Numbered from the stretch's first letter, positions 37,001 to 46,175 are shown. The stretch is 64,000 nucleotides of DNA from Piliocolobus tephrosceles (GCF_002776525.5 NC_045441.1:117847210-117911209), one strand, 5' to 3'. Notes: generated by a model from the sequence alone, not told the origin. Program-made: numbers and translations.

Positions 37001-40000
37001 TGGGGATATTTATACTACCTACCAGTCACCGCATGGTATTGTCTTGAAAAAATAAATGAATAAACTGCTCACCAACTTGGACATTTTACACTCTTCCTAT
37101 TTCTTCTTCTTTTTTAAAGACAAGAGTCTCATTCTGTTGCCCATGTTGGTGTACAGTGGCACAATCACAGCAGCCTCGATCTCCAAAGTGGGGAGATCAA
37201 GTGATCCTCTCACCTCAGTTGGGACCACAGAAGAGCATCACCACACCCAGCTAATTTTTGTTATTATTATTATTGTGGACATGGGTCTCCCTACGTTGCC
37301 CAGGCTGGTCTAGAAATCCTGGGCTCAAGAGCTCTACCTGCCTTGGCCTCCCAAAGTGTAGGGATTATACATGTCAGCCACCTGGCCTCCTACTTCTTTT
37401 TTTTCTTTTTGTTTTTGAGACAGGGTCTTGCTCTGTCGCCTACGCTGGAGTGCAGTGGCGTGATCATGGTTCACTGCAGCCTCGACCTCCCAGGCTCAAG
37501 CCATCCTCCTGCCTCAGCCTCCTGAGTAGCTGGGACTGTAGGTGTGTGCTGCCATGCCTGGCTAATTTTTGTATTTCTTGTAGGTGTTTTGCCATGTTGC
37601 CCAGGCTGATCTCAGGCTCACGAGTCAGCCTTCTATTAGATACATTTGCAGTTTACTTCCTCAACAGAATTATATTCTGACATATTTTATCTTGAAAGCC
37701 TTAGTCATTTTGACATTCTTATTTGCAAGAGTATTGTGTATGTAAATTGAAATATGGAAAATGGTTTTCTGAGATATGGCTCTTAAGTGTTTTTAGAATT
37801 TTCTGGGTTAAGTTACTATTACAATTATTAATACACAATTGAACAAAATAACATGTATTGCAAACGTTTTATGTTTACATATTTTTTAAATGCATTTCTT
37901 TGACACTTTTTTTTTTCAAATAGTTTCATATCCATGGGTGACAATTACTTATCGCTAGAGTGAAATGGGATTCAGCACCAATTCCTAATTTTTATTTTTA
38001 GAGGAAGTACTAACAGACCTTGTTTACATTAGTAAATAAGTTGATGGAAATGGAAGTTTTGTCATAGCAATGTCGCTTAGTTCTTGGAACTCCTTTTGAG
38101 TTACATGCCAGAAATCATGTAATTTATCATAAAAAATTATGGGTTTTTTTTTTTTGTTTTAAGGTGGAGTCTCGCCCTGTCACCCAGGCTGGAGTGCAGA
38201 GGCATGATCTCAGCTCACTGCAACCTCTGCCTCCCAGGTTCAAGCGATTCTCCTGCCTCAGCCTCCCCAGTAGCTGGGGATTACAGGCGTGGGCCACCAC
38301 GCCCAGCTAATTTTATTTTTTATTTTTAGTAGGGATGGAGTTTCACCATGTTGGCCATGCTGGTCTCAAACTCCTGATCTCAAGTGATCCACCCACCTCA
38401 GCCTCCCGAGGTGCTGGGATTACAGGCGTGAGCCACTGCATCCGGCCCAAAAATTATGTTTAATGATCCCTTAGCTAAAACTCAGGCCATTTTTCAAGGT
38501 TTTTTTTTTTTTTTTTTTTTTTAAGCAAATAATTTAAAACCTTTTGACATGCAGAAGAATTTATTCATTTTTTTCAGACATTTACATTCTCAAGACTGAC
38601 ACTAGTATTTCTTTTTGTTTTTCTTTTCTTTTTTTTTTTTTTTGAGACGGAATCTTGCTCTGTCGCCCAGGCTAGAATGCAGTGATATGATCTTGACTCT
38701 TTGTAACCTCTGCCTCCTGGGTTCAAGTGATTCTCTTGCCTCAGCCTCTCGAGTAGCTGGGATTACAGGCATACACCACCATGCTCAGCTAATTTTTGTA
38801 TTTTTAGTAGAGATGCGGTTTTTGCCGTTTTGGCCAGGCTGGTCTCAAACTCCTGACCTCAGGTGATCTACCTGCCTTGGCCTCCCAAAATGCTGGGATT
38901 ACAGGTGTGAGCCATCATGCCCGGCAAGACACTAGTATTTCTATTTGTTTCTTTTTCATTATCTTGGAGCTTTTTACGCTGTAGTTTCAAAATGGATGAA
39001 AATATGCCTTTCTTTTATAAAGTGGGACAAGGGCAGTTGTGAAAGGGGGGAGATGGGGAAAAAACCTTGATGGCCAGAGGTACATTCTTATGAAGATCAA
39101 TTTTTGGAAAAAACTGCATGTGGAACTGAGTATCTGGAATTTGATTCTCTCTTGACTGACCTTTCTCAATGTAATCCTTGACAGTGTTCCTGTTTCCCCA
39201 GGGGCATGCTTGTCCCAACTGAAGGCCACTGGTATAATGGACTCTTTGTAGTAATTGGGCTACACCTTTCTAAAACAAGTGATCCAGTTTAATTAGCTAC
39301 CTTAGGGTGAAATGAAATGTAGGGAACGAGTCTAAATCTTTCTTGATGGTAGTTCTCTCCTCTTATTTCTGCATTTATTAAGATATAAGGACTCCTTGCT
39401 CTCATGTGACTTAAAATCAGCAGCTGGAAATATTCTTGTTGCAAGATAAGTAATTAAGCCTCAGGAAAATACCTTGCTTTCTAAGGTCTCTCTGGCCTAA
39501 AATACCCTCGCAGCTGCTGTTGGGTTCCAAACAAATGGATGAAGAAAAAGAGTTAGGCCAGATTAGCATGAGGCAGTTTTTGGGAAAAGACAAACCCTTC
39601 TTTTGTATGTATGTCTGTGTGCCCAGGTGACATGTACAGCCATGATGGGAATACTGATGAGCCAGAATGGGTAAAGACAGAGCGAGAGCAGTTTGTTGAG
39701 TTTCGGGATAAGAACCGTGATGGAAAGATGGACAAGGAAGAGACCAAAGACTGGATCCTTCCCTCAGACTATGATCATGCAGAGGCAGAAGCCAGGCACC
39801 TGGTCTATGAATCAGACCAAAACAAGGTAAGTCTGGCCAGGCCCACACAATCTATCCTTGATTGAAGTATGCTTCTAGGGGATCACCTAAACAGTTTATG
39901 TTAAGGTGCAAAGAGCATTTAGGGTCTTAATTAGTCTGAGTCAGCCAAGTATCTGAATCTGGCGATTAAAACCTTTCAGGGCAGCACTAGCTATCTGATC

Positions 40001-40120
40001 TCATTTTAGAAATCCCTTTGCCCAGTGCTGATAGCATTGTAGGAAATTTGGCTTCAGAAAAGAGCTTTTGTGTGTAGCCTGTGCCCAGCATGCATCATCA
40101 CATATTTTTAGATCCCAAGG

Positions 40121-40173
<53 letters not shown>

Positions 40174-41351
40174 TTGTTACTTCATTTGTTCTTTACCTGT
40201 CACAGGCCCATTCTGTCTACTGAAAGCTGGTTGTTTCCTTCTTAAATCAAATATGCTTTTTTTTAAATTGGGTCCTTTGTGTAGGCTATAAATCAGCTTT
40301 TCTTTGGAGCCTGTTCAAATTGTCCTTGATCAATTAGTTATCTGAGGTATTTTGTTCAAAGTATTGTTGTCCCTAAGCCCAGTCACCTGTGTCAGAGATT
40401 TGACTGCCCTGCTTGGAGTAAGCTGAAAATCAGTCTCTAAAGATGGAGATTTTTAGTGTTCTGAGTATACTTTTGTCTAGGCTAGTCTTCAATTTCAAAT
40501 TCAGTTTTTTATCTTAGAGCCTTTTTAAGTGTTGATCTGCTTTAAGTTCTTGCTCAAAGTCACTTTAGTAGCCAGGTGTTGTGTCCTGAGATGTTTGAGA
40601 AAAGGAAATGCATGTAGTCATCCCCATCTAGGAGAGGTTCCATATTTTCCTCTAAAGGGAGAGTTTTCTCCTCAGGAAGCCTTTATTTCTAGCATTGAGT
40701 TGTTGTGTTATATTCTTTCCACCCTTCCACTTTTAACTTTCTTGATAAAAGAAATGTTTAATGGGCCTGGCACGATGGCTCACGGCTATAATCCCAGCAC
40801 TTTGGGAGGCCGAAGCAGGTGGATCACCTGAGGTTGGGAGTTCGAGACCAGTCTGACAAACATGGAGAAACCCCGTCTCTACTAAAAATACAAAATTAGC
40901 TGGGCATGGTGGTGCATGCCTGTAATCCCAGCTACTCAGGAGGCTGAGGCAGGAAAATCACTTGAACGCGAGAGGCGGAGGTTCTGGTGAGCTGAGATTG
41001 CGCCATTGCACTCCAGCCTGGGCAACAAGAGCGAAACTCAGTCTCAAAAAAAGAAAAGGGGATGTGTAATTGCTGTTTTCTTCCCTCTTTGGATGTATGT
41101 GGGGGGAATGAGGGCTGAGTTCACACTTAATTTAGTAGAAGTGAGAATCTTAACTCCTGATTAACCCCGATTCTTCTATAACAGTGTTTCTGAATTTTTA
41201 ATGGGAAATACGTTCTGCTTCAATTCATTGCTATCTCTAATTTCAGGATGGCAAGCTTACCAAGGAGGAGATCGTTGACAAGTATGACTTATTTGTTGGC
41301 AGCCAGGCCACAGATTTTGGGGAGGCCTTAGTACGGCATGATGAGTTCTGA
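19753..41351 (+). CDS. CALU: Calumenin, ER/secretory-pathway EF-hand protein (CREC family)
   Basis: Six coding segments join in frame: 19753-19973, 25771-25964 (or alternative 26038-26231), 30701-30867, 31591-31651, 39627-39826 and 41247-41351. They total 948 bp and 315 residues plus stop, the usual calumenin length. Residues 1-19 are a signal peptide ([19 protein letters not shown]). Six EF-hand loops lie at 81-92, 117-128, 164-175, 201-212, 242-253 and 278-289, each with Asp first and Glu at position 12. A sequon N-A-T is at residue 131. The C-terminus is HDEF, a KDEL-like retrieval signal. The CREC family binds Ca2+ with low affinity in the ER lumen; calumenin is reported to modulate the vitamin-K-dependent gamma-carboxylation system and SERCA (literature knowledge, not visible here). 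From memory the protein looks identical or nearly identical to human. The start is fixed by the signal peptide. Confidence 0.98.
21125..21421 (+). repeat. AluY-like element, sense
   Basis: Starts 'ggtcgggcacggtggctcacgcctg' and runs to an A-tail at 21413-21421. It has AluY-type 'ggatcacaaggtcaggagattgagaccatcctggctaac'. Confidence 0.95.
21422..21590 (+). repeat. Alu right-half copy directly after a full Alu
   Basis: It begins at 'tttagctgggcgtgatggcggttgcctgtagtcccagctac' and ends in an A-rich tail at 21572-21590. It abuts the preceding Alu with no spacer, giving a one-and-a-half-unit array. Confidence 0.92.
22320..22612 (+). repeat. Alu element, sense
   Basis: 'ggctgggcacagtggctcacgcc' to a run of about 17 A. 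AluY/S-like. Confidence 0.95.
22752..23060 (+). repeat. Old Alu (J-type), sense
   Basis: 'gggccaggcacaatggctcacagctg' to '(aat)n' tail. It has the J-type 'gaccagcctgggcaatatagggagacc'. Confidence 0.93.
24001..24315 (-). repeat. Alu element, antisense
   Basis: Poly-T run of about 22, then 'aaattgagacagggtctcactctgtctcccagg', to 'gcgtgagccactgtaccagtcc'. Confidence 0.94.
24392..24757 (+). repeat. Two-copy tandem duplication, period 184 bp
   Basis: The unit starting 'tagttacttataggatttaag' at 24392 is repeated from 24576. The copies align over nearly their whole length with scattered substitutions and small indels; for example 'gctaccaagtgac' occurs at about 24541 and again near 24730. It is unique-looking intronic sequence, not a known repeat family. 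Confidence 0.95.
25771..25964 (+). CDS. CALU: CALU exon 3a (alternative; EF-hands 1-2)
   Basis: 194 bp between TTTTCTACAG and G|GTAGGT. It encodes EF loop 1 [12 protein letters not shown] (81-92), a basic-aromatic helix [18 protein letters not shown] loop 2 [12 protein letters not shown] (117-128) and the sequon N-A-T. In the reference protein I remember, this is the isoform-1 exon. The donor is weaker (GTAGGT) than that of exon 3b. Confidence 0.96.
26038..26231 (+). CDS. CALU: CALU exon 3b (mutually exclusive twin of 3a)
   Basis: Exactly 194 bp, same phases as 3a, starting 73 bp after it (acceptor GTCTTGTAG, donor G|GTAAGG). It encodes [46 protein letters not shown] and the sequon N-V-T. 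Both Ca2+ loops and the glycosylation sequon are kept while the surrounding residues differ, so it looks like an ancient exon duplication. Including both exons shifts the frame, which enforces mutual exclusion at the protein level. Confidence 0.96.
26525..26831 (+). repeat. Old Alu (J-type), sense
   Basis: 'gggcctggtgccgatagctcacgcctgtaag' to an A-tail of about 18. Diverged, with internal A-run and 'aaatttaaattt' middle region. Confidence 0.9.
28270..28580 (+). repeat. Old Alu (J-type), sense
   Basis: 'ttggccaggcacagcagcttatgcttataatcc' to 'aaaaaaaaaaaaaaaaa'. Confidence 0.92.
28847..28889 (+). repeat. (TG)n microsatellite
   Basis: About 18 uninterrupted TG units, preceded by 'gagagaaagagagagagtg' and followed by 'tacgtacgtaca'. 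Likely length-polymorphic. Confidence 0.95.
29325..29639 (+). repeat. AluY element, sense
   Basis: 'ggccgggcgcggtggctcatgcc' start. AluY-type 'gaggtcaggagatcgagaccgtcctggctag'. A-tail of about 22 followed by 'caggaaaaaaaaa'. One of the younger copies in the window. Confidence 0.96.
29750..30010. repeat. L1-like 3' region fragment (tentative)
   Basis: The block 'taagtgcacaattgatgagttttgatgtatg ... gaaaccaccactgcaatcacgataatgagcatatcc' and 'ttgcattttctggaatttcacataaatgggg' is of the kind common in old L1 3' ends. The family is not resolved. Confidence 0.5.
30180..30375 (+). repeat. MIR element
   Basis: 'aactgacatttattgaaagccaactatgtgccaggcattgtttctaagcacttagatatattttctcatttaa' followed by 'ccattttacagataaaaaagacaaaggcacag' is a well-preserved MIR in sense orientation. 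Confidence 0.88.
30701..30867 (+). CDS. CALU: CALU exon 4 (EF-hand 3)
   Basis: Acceptor TTGTTTTCTAG. It encodes [15 protein letters not shown] through IVVQ (residues 139-194), including EF loop 3 [12 protein letters not shown]. The donor sequence is CAG|GTGGGTAAGA, which holds two GT dinucleotides 4 nt apart (30868 and 30872). Only the first keeps the calumenin frame into exon 5. Confidence 0.97.
30868..31590 (+). other. CALU: CALU intron 4 with (TACA)n run
   Basis: About 720 bp, no Alu. A partly palindromic tract of ACATAC/GTATGT units lies at about 31448-31492. Otherwise unique sequence. Confidence 0.85.
31591..31651 (+). CDS. CALU: CALU exon 5 (EF-hand 4)
   Basis: Only 61 bp, from TCCTTTTTAG to ATTG|GTAAGT. 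It encodes [20 protein letters not shown] (195-214) and the first base of codon 215, that is, EF loop 4 [12 protein letters not shown]. Confidence 0.97.
31712..31986 (+). repeat. Alu element with internal deletion, sense
   Basis: 'ggccaggtgcagtcgctcacgcctgtaatcccaacacttgggaggctgtgg' skips about 25 bp of consensus, then runs to an A-tail. It begins only about 60 bp after exon 5. Confidence 0.93.
32097..32346 (+). mobile_element. Fossil hAT-type MITE (same family as 14093)
   Basis: 'ccatagccacactgcccaatcaacatataaatg' through 'cacatttcaagtgctcaataagcacctgtggctaccatcctcaacagcacag'. The ends match the copy at 14093-14327. Confidence 0.7.
32790..33056 (+). pseudogene. 7SL (SRP RNA) retropseudogene
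   Basis: The central part is the SRP-specific S domain that Alu lacks: 'catcaatatggtgacctcctgggagc', 'accaggttgcctaaggacgggtgaacc' and 'agcccaggatagaatcagagcagg'. Alu-like arms flank it on both sides, ending 'ccagcctgagcaacatagcgagactccatctc'. The copy is about 270 bp, short at the 5' end and missing some bases after 'ggactgtagt'. It ends in a short A-tail and is bounded by direct repeats TGAGTAAAG at 32780-32788 and 33061-33069, the mark of L1-driven retroposition. It is too mutated to be a functional SRP RNA. Confidence 0.95.
34074..34415 (-). repeat. Alu element, antisense, with internal inversion scar
   Basis: Poly-T head (34074-34097) then 'gagacagtcttgctggtcgcccaggctggag', an abnormal insert of about 32 bp, then normal Alu from 'tgcagtggtgtggcgtgatctcc' to 'gtgagccaccacacctgcccc'. 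The insert contains the reverse complement of the sequence just before it (see findings). Confidence 0.93.
34697..34999 (+). repeat. Alu element, sense
   Basis: 'ggccaaccatggtggctcatgcctgtaatcctaac' to the '(aaat)n' tail at about 34978-35000. Confidence 0.94.
35593..35873 (+). repeat. Alu element, sense, with deletions
   Basis: 'ggccggatgccgtagctcattcctgtaatccgag' to 'gaccctgtctcaaaagag'. Small internal deletions. Confidence 0.93.
36109..36560 (-). repeat. Compound young Alu (about 1.5 units), antisense
   Basis: A right monomer (36112-36286) runs through a T-run straight into a second, nearly full Alu (to 36560, lacking about 25 bp of its 5' end). The whole block is flanked by a 12-bp direct repeat AATTTTTTACAT (36097-36108 and 36561-36572). 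The sequence 'gtggccggatctcagctcactgcaa...gcctcctgggtttacgccattc' is the cercopithecid AluYR-type signature as I know it. Confidence 0.9.
36577..36872 (-). repeat. AluYR-like element, antisense
   Basis: 'gagacggagtctctctctgtcgcccgggctgg', 'gtggccggatctc', 'cgggtttacgcc', 'ctcgtgatcctcccgtctcgg' and 'acaggcttgagccaccgtgcccggcc'. Low divergence. A main support for the Old World monkey assignment. Confidence 0.93.
37120..37390 (-). repeat. Old Alu (J-type), antisense
   Basis: 'gacaagagtctcattctgttgcccatgttgg' to 'tgtagggattatacatgtcagccacctggcc', strongly diverged. Confidence 0.88.
37400..37612 (-). repeat. Alu fragment, antisense
   Basis: 'ttttgagacagggtcttgctctgtcgcctacgctgg' to 'ttgcccaggctgatctcagg'. 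The Alu 5' part is missing. Confidence 0.92.
38147..38447 (-). repeat. Alu element, antisense
   Basis: 'gtggagtctcgccctgtcacccaggctgg' to 'gcgtgagccactgcatccggcc'. Confidence 0.94.
38629..38926 (-). repeat. Alu element, antisense
   Basis: T-run, 'gagacggaatcttgctctgtcgcccagg', to 'gtgtgagccatcatgcccggc'. The direct repeat 'gacactagtatttct' occurs on both sides (about 38598 and 38928), a target-site duplication. Confidence 0.95.
39627..39826 (+). CDS. CALU: CALU exon 6 (EF-hand 5 and half of EF-hand 6)
   Basis: 200 bp from GTGCCCAG to AACAAG|GTAAGT. It encodes [17 protein letters not shown] loop 5 [12 protein letters not shown] (242-253), [19 protein letters not shown] and DQNK, the first third of EF loop 6. 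The intron falls inside the Ca2+ loop, between residues 281 and 282. Confidence 0.97.
40123..40170 (+). repeat. Poly-T tract of 48 bases
   Basis: Uninterrupted T-run preceded by 'cccaagga' and followed by 'gctttgttac'. There is no Alu body attached, unlike almost every other long T-run in the window. Confidence 0.95.
40765..41056 (+). repeat. Alu element, sense
   Basis: 'gggcctggcacgatggctcacggctataatcccagc' to 'actcagtctcaaaaaaagaaaag'. Confidence 0.95.
41247..41351 (+). CDS. CALU: CALU exon 7 coding part (EF-hand 6, HDEF end)
   Basis: Acceptor CTAATTTCAG. It encodes [30 protein letters not shown] and HDEF, then stop TGA 41349-41351. It completes EF loop 6 ([12 protein letters not shown]) and carries the retrieval signal. 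Confidence 0.98.
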   Translation, partial: DGKLTKEEIVDKYDLFVGSQATDFGEALVRHDEF

Positions 41352-43655
41352 GCTGCGGAGGAACCCTCATTTCCTCAAAAGTAATTTATTTTTACAGCTT
41401 CTGGTTTCACATGAAATTGTTTGCGCTACTGAGACTGTTATTACAAACTTTTTAAGACATGAAAAGGCGTAATGAAAACCATCCCGTCCCCATTCCTCCT
41501 CCTCTCTGAGGGACTGGAGGGAAGCCGTGCTTCTGAGGAACAACTCTAATTAGTACACTTGTGTTTGTAGATTTACACTTTGTATTATGTATAACATGGC
41601 GTGTTTATTTTTGTATTTGTTCTCTGGTTGGGAGTATGATAATGAAGGATCAAGATCCTCAACTCACATATGTAGACAAACATTAGCTCTTTACTCTTTC
41701 TCAACCCCTTATATGATTTTAATAATTCTCACTTAACTAATTTTGTAAGCCTGAGATCAATAAGAAATGTGCAGAAGAGAGGAAAGGAAAAAAATATATA
41801 CTCCACAATTTATATTTAGAGAGAGAACACTTAGTTTTGCCTATCAAAAAGTCCAACATTTCATAGGTAGTAGGGGCCACATACTACATTCAGTTGCTAC
41901 ACGTCCAGCAACTGAACCTGCCATTACCTGGGCAGGGAAAGATCCCTTTGCTCTAAGAAGGCTTGGCCCAAATTGATTTTCTTCTTTTTCCCCTTGTAGT
42001 ACTGACTGTTGACTAATTTTGTCAAGCACAGCTGTGGTGGGAAGAGTTAGGGCCAGTGTCTTGAAAATCAATCAAGTAGTGAATGTGATCTCTTTACAGA
42101 GCTATAGATAGAAACAGCTGTAAAACTAAAGGAAAAATACAAGTGTTTTCAGGGCAAACATTTTTTTCTCAGTGTGCATCTGTTGAAATGCTCACGACTT
42201 AATTATTTGCCTGTTGAAATCACTGTAAATGCCCCAATCCAGTTCCTCCTCTTCCCGAGTGTGCCAAGGAATTAATCTTGGTTTCACCACAATTAAAATT
42301 CACTCCTTTCCAATCATGTAATTGAAAGTGCCTTTAACGAAAGAAGTGGTCACTGAATGGGAATTCTCTTAAGAAACCCTAAGATTAAAAAAAGACTATT
42401 TGGATAACTTATAGGAAAGCCTAGAACCTCCCAATATAGTGGGGATTTTTTTCTTCTTCCCTTTCTCTTTTGGACAGTAGTTAAATTAGCAGTATTAGTT
42501 TTGAGTTTGGTTGCAGTGTTCTTATCTTGTGGGCTGATTTCCAAAAACCACATGCTGCTGAATTTACCAGGGATCCTCATACCTCACAATGCAAACCACT
42601 TACTACCAGGCCTCTTTCTGTGTCCGCTGGAGAGCTTGAGCTCACACTCAAAGATGAGAGGACCTACAGAGAGAGCTCTTTGGTTTGAGGACCATGGCTC
42701 ACCTTTCCTGCCTTTGACCCATCATACCCCATTTTCTCCTCTTTCCCTCTCCCCACTGCCAAAAAAAAAAAGGAAAAGTTTATCATGAATCAACAGGTTT
42801 TCAGTCCTTATCAGAGAGAGAGATGTGGAAAGAGCTAAAGAAACCACCCTCTGTTCCCGACTCTACTTCACCCATATTTTATGCAACACAAACACTGTCC
42901 TTTTGGGTCCCTTTCTTACAGATGGACCTCTTGAGAAGAATTATCGTATTCCACGTTTTTAGCCCTCAGGTTACCAAGATAAATATATGTATATATAACC
43001 TTTATTATTGCTATATCTTTGTGGATAATACATTCAGGTGGTGCTGGGTGATTTATTATAATCTGAACCTAGGTATATCCTTTGGTCTTCCACAGTCATG
43101 TTGAGGTGGGCTCCCTGGTATGGTTAAAAAGCCAGGTATCATGTAACTTCACCCCAGCCTTTGTACTGAGCTCTTGATAATGGATATACTCTTTTCAGTT
43201 TAGCCCCAATATAGGGTAATGGAAATTTCCTGCCCTCTGGATTCCCTATTTTTACTGTTAAGAAGACCAGTGATAATTTAATAATCCACCAACTCTGGCT
43301 TAGTTAAGTGAGAGTGTGAACTGTGTGGCAAGAGAGCCTCACACCTCACTAGGTGCAGAGAGCCCAGACCTTATGTTAAAAATCACGCACTTGAAAAGCA
43401 AACCTTAATCTGCTAAGACAGCAGCAGGCATTGTATGGTAATCTTGAATGATCCCTTTGGATTTTTTTTTGGTTTAAATCAAGCCTGAGGCTGGTGAACA
43501 GTAGCTACACACCCATATTGTGTGTTCTGTGAATGCTAGCTCTCTTGAATTTGGATATTGGTTATTTTTTATAGAGTGTAAACCAAGTTTTATATTCTGC
43601 AATGTGAACAGGTACCTATCTGTTTCTAAATAAAACTGTTTACATTCATTATGGG
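41352..43655 (+). other. CALU: CALU 3' UTR (about 2.3 kb)
   Basis: Long repeat-free stretch after the stop, ending at a canonical AATAAA (43629-43634). Cleavage is expected about 15-25 bases later. The absence of Alus over 2.3 kb in an Alu-dense locus fits a conserved transcribed UTR. Shorter alternative ends are possible but were not located with confidence. Confidence 0.85.
43629..43634 (+). terminator. CALU: CALU polyadenylation signal AATAAA
   Basis: AATAAA in 'tttctaaataaaactg', followed by T/GT-rich sequence ('ggggtatgtatgacc', 'cattttct'). Confidence 0.75.
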
Positions 43656-44680
43656 GTATGTATGACCTTCATTTTCTAAGAAATAGAACTGTAGCTTAGG
43701 AGTATGGATGCTGTAAAATGTCAGAATGGGAACTCTCCTTGAAGTTCTCCCAAACTCAGAGACAGCACTGCCTTCTAAATGGTTATTCTTTTCTCCCTGT
43801 TTTCTGGTATTTTCTAGCATCCTTCTCACCACAGCCATAACCTTTCTTTACTTCCATTAGGCCGTATAACTGGAGAGACCTGCTGCTCGTTGTATAATTA
43901 TCTGATACCAAACACAAGCGATTCTGAATGTACACACACGTTTATCTTGATTTTTATTTCAAAAAGGCTTTTTTTGGGGGGCCTAGAGGGAGAGTATAGA
44001 GCATAAGGTAAAACAATTTTAGTTAACATTATGGTGTTGTTTACAAATGGTACTAAGACTTGCAAATTCATTTTGAGAACCTCAAGAGAATTAAACTATT
44101 AACTTCAGTAAACACACCGTTTAAGACAAATACAAAGGTTTAGCCAAATGCAATGGGGAGGAAGCACCTGGAATAATTTGTGCTTGCTCAGGGGCTTGTG
44201 GACATGGCTGTTCCTGCCAAAGCTGTAGCAGTTATCCAGAAGTTCTTTCAAACATATTTGGGACCACTAAGGTTTTTTGTTTTGGGGGGGTTTTTTTCTT
44301 TATGTCTTTCCCATTTCTAAGGTGTTTTCTTAAGTTTGTTCTAATTCAGCATATATCATCTCAGAATGGATCCCCAGCAGGGAAAAAAAAAAAAAGTTAC
44401 TAAAAAGGAAAGTATACATATACTGAAAACTTAAAGCTGTATTCCTTTTTAGTTGCCTTGTATGTAGAAATCAGTTCTCCAAGTGCTGTGAATGGTGCCA
44501 CTTAGGAGTAGAAACTGATGATTGTTGAAATGGCCTTTCGGTGGTCTGAAATAGACCCAGTGGAAACAGTAGCTTTGTGGGCAAGAAGGCAATAGTAAGA
44601 AAATGAAAAATTGACTCCCCAAACTGCCATCACTCCTCTTACCATCTTTTTTGTGTTTTTAGTAGTGTGGTTTCTGGCGG
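43656..44680. other. Intergenic gap between convergent CALU and OPN1SW
   Basis: About 1 kb with no Alu and no coding signal. It holds a G-run at 43975-43981, a GT-rich block at 44274-44297 and an A-run near 44384. It separates the two 3' ends. Confidence 0.75.
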
Positions 44681-44703
44681 AGACAATAGAAACTTACTTA
44701 AAA

Positions 44704-44709
44704 TTTAAT
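44704..44709 (-). terminator. OPN1SW: OPN1SW polyadenylation signal ATTAAA (candidate)
   Basis: On the - strand ATTAAA lies about 34 bases after the stop codon, so the 3' UTR would be very short. This is the only close match to a poly(A) signal downstream of the stop. Confidence 0.6.
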
Positions 44710-44742
44710 TCTAGTTGTTGCAAACAGGCCAATATTGGGTCC

Positions 44743-44862
44743 TCAGTTGGGGCCAACTTGGCTAGACGAGACAGTAGAAACTTCTGTTTTCTGGGAGCTG
44801 CTTATGTCGGATTCGTCTGTCATGGCCTTCCCACACACCATCTTCATGATGCAAGCTTGGAA
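44743..44862 (-). CDS. OPN1SW: OPN1SW exon 5 (C-terminal tail)
   Basis: 120 bp, acceptor CCAG at 44863-44864, stop TGA at 44743-44745. It encodes FQACIMKMVCGKAMTDESD then ISSSQKTEVSTVSSSQVGPN. The Ser/Thr cluster is the expected kinase/arrestin region. Human has T-C where this has I-S, from memory. Confidence 0.97.
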   Translation of the reverse strand, partial: FQACIMKMVCGKAMTDESDISSSQKTEVSTVSSSQVGPN

Positions 44863-46122
44863 CTGGAGAGAAAGGCACAATTGGAGATAGCCTTGGCAGA
44901 CGAGGAATTATGGGAAAAAAGACCTCATTCTGTGTATCACCAAAGCCTTGCACAATGCTTTGTACCCAGAATGCCCTTAGGTGGTTCTGAATCTATCTTC
45001 CCCATCCTGAAAACTATCTAGATTCCAGTCTAGAACAACTCCAGGGTCTACGGTAATCCTAAACATTCTGGTCAAGTCTGAGACCTCACTGTTGGTAAAT
45101 TCACAAACCATCCTGCTTCATAAAAGCACTGCCAACAGAGGCCCCTCCGTTACTAGCAGGTGCTCCCAGCTGGAAAGGACTGCCAATTCTGTTTTATCCA
45201 GGGAGGTTTCAAATTATTTTTGAGTCTGCCTCTGCGACTGAGGAAACAATACCATCTGAAAGTAGGGTTTTTGCCACTTAGGGTTTGGTGTTTATTAGCT
45301 CAGATTTCAGGATAGGGGATAGGAAATCCCCCAGTACCTTCAGATGATAAGATATTTTAGAGATTTATGCATGTGGTACGATTTCTGTGCTTCACACATG
45401 CTCGTGCAGGCTAAAAGTTGGAAGGGAAATGATTAAGAACTTATTAAATGAAAGGACTGGAAATTCAGAGGAATCTTTTTTTTTTTTTAAGTTCCAGGAT
45501 ATATGTGCAGGATGTGCAGGTTTGTTACATAGGTAAACATGTGCCATGGTGGTTTGCTGCACGAGTTTTTCAATAAAGTGCTTTCGCTCATCCTGTTCTT
45601 TGGAGCAACTTCATTTTCCTGACTCAGATTCTTTCCTCCGGGGTTCTATTTTCTCGTCTTGATAACCATGCCTTCCTCCCTGTTCTTACCAAGGGCTTCC
45701 CAACCTCCTCGGGGGTTTTGTGGCTTCCCTCATCTACTCCTAGAAACCTGAGTAGAGTCCAGGGTGCTCCGAGTTAAAAGTCAAGAAGAACCAGGGTCTT
45801 CGGGACCGTAGGAATGTGAATAGAGAGCTTTACCTGCTTATTCATGAAGCAGTAGATGATGGGATTGTAGATGCAAGAACTCTTGGAGAAGAATGAAGGA
45901 ATGGTGACAAGCCGTAAGTCCAGCCCATGGTTACGGTTGTTGACCATGTACATGGCGAAGGCTGCATAGGGCACGTAGCAGACACAGAAGGATCCTACCA
46001 TCACAACCACCATGCGGCTCACCTCCCGTTCAGCCTTCTGGGTTGTAGCTGACTCCTGCTGCTGAGCTGCAACCTGGGGTGGAGACAGCATCACATCCCT
46101 CTTTTTCCTGGCCCTCTGGATG

Positions 46123-46175
<53 letters not shown>

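Larger units (their letters stand above)
31652..39626 (+). other. CALU: CALU intron 5
   Basis: About 8 kb, the most Alu-rich part of the window (at least ten copies or fragments in both orientations). It also contains a hAT fossil, the 7SL pseudogene and an Alu with a templated-inversion scar. 33070-34070 and 37680-38130 are AT-rich unique sequence with no gene seen. Confidence 0.85.
39827..41246 (+). other. CALU: CALU intron 6
   Basis: About 1.4 kb. It contains a 48-base poly-T tract (40123-40170) and one sense Alu (40765-41056). The rest is unique sequence. Confidence 0.88.

Noticed and set aside
37258..37680. 140-codon open frame
   Set aside because: It spans two antisense Alus and has no start, splice or promoter context.
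39417..39848. 143-codon open frame on the - strand
   Set aside because: It is the antisense of CALU exon 6 and its flanks. The + strand frame there is clearly the coding one.
44611..45021. 136-codon open frame on the + strand
   Set aside because: It overlaps OPN1SW exon 5 on the opposite strand. The - strand gives the opsin C-terminus with correct splice site and stop.
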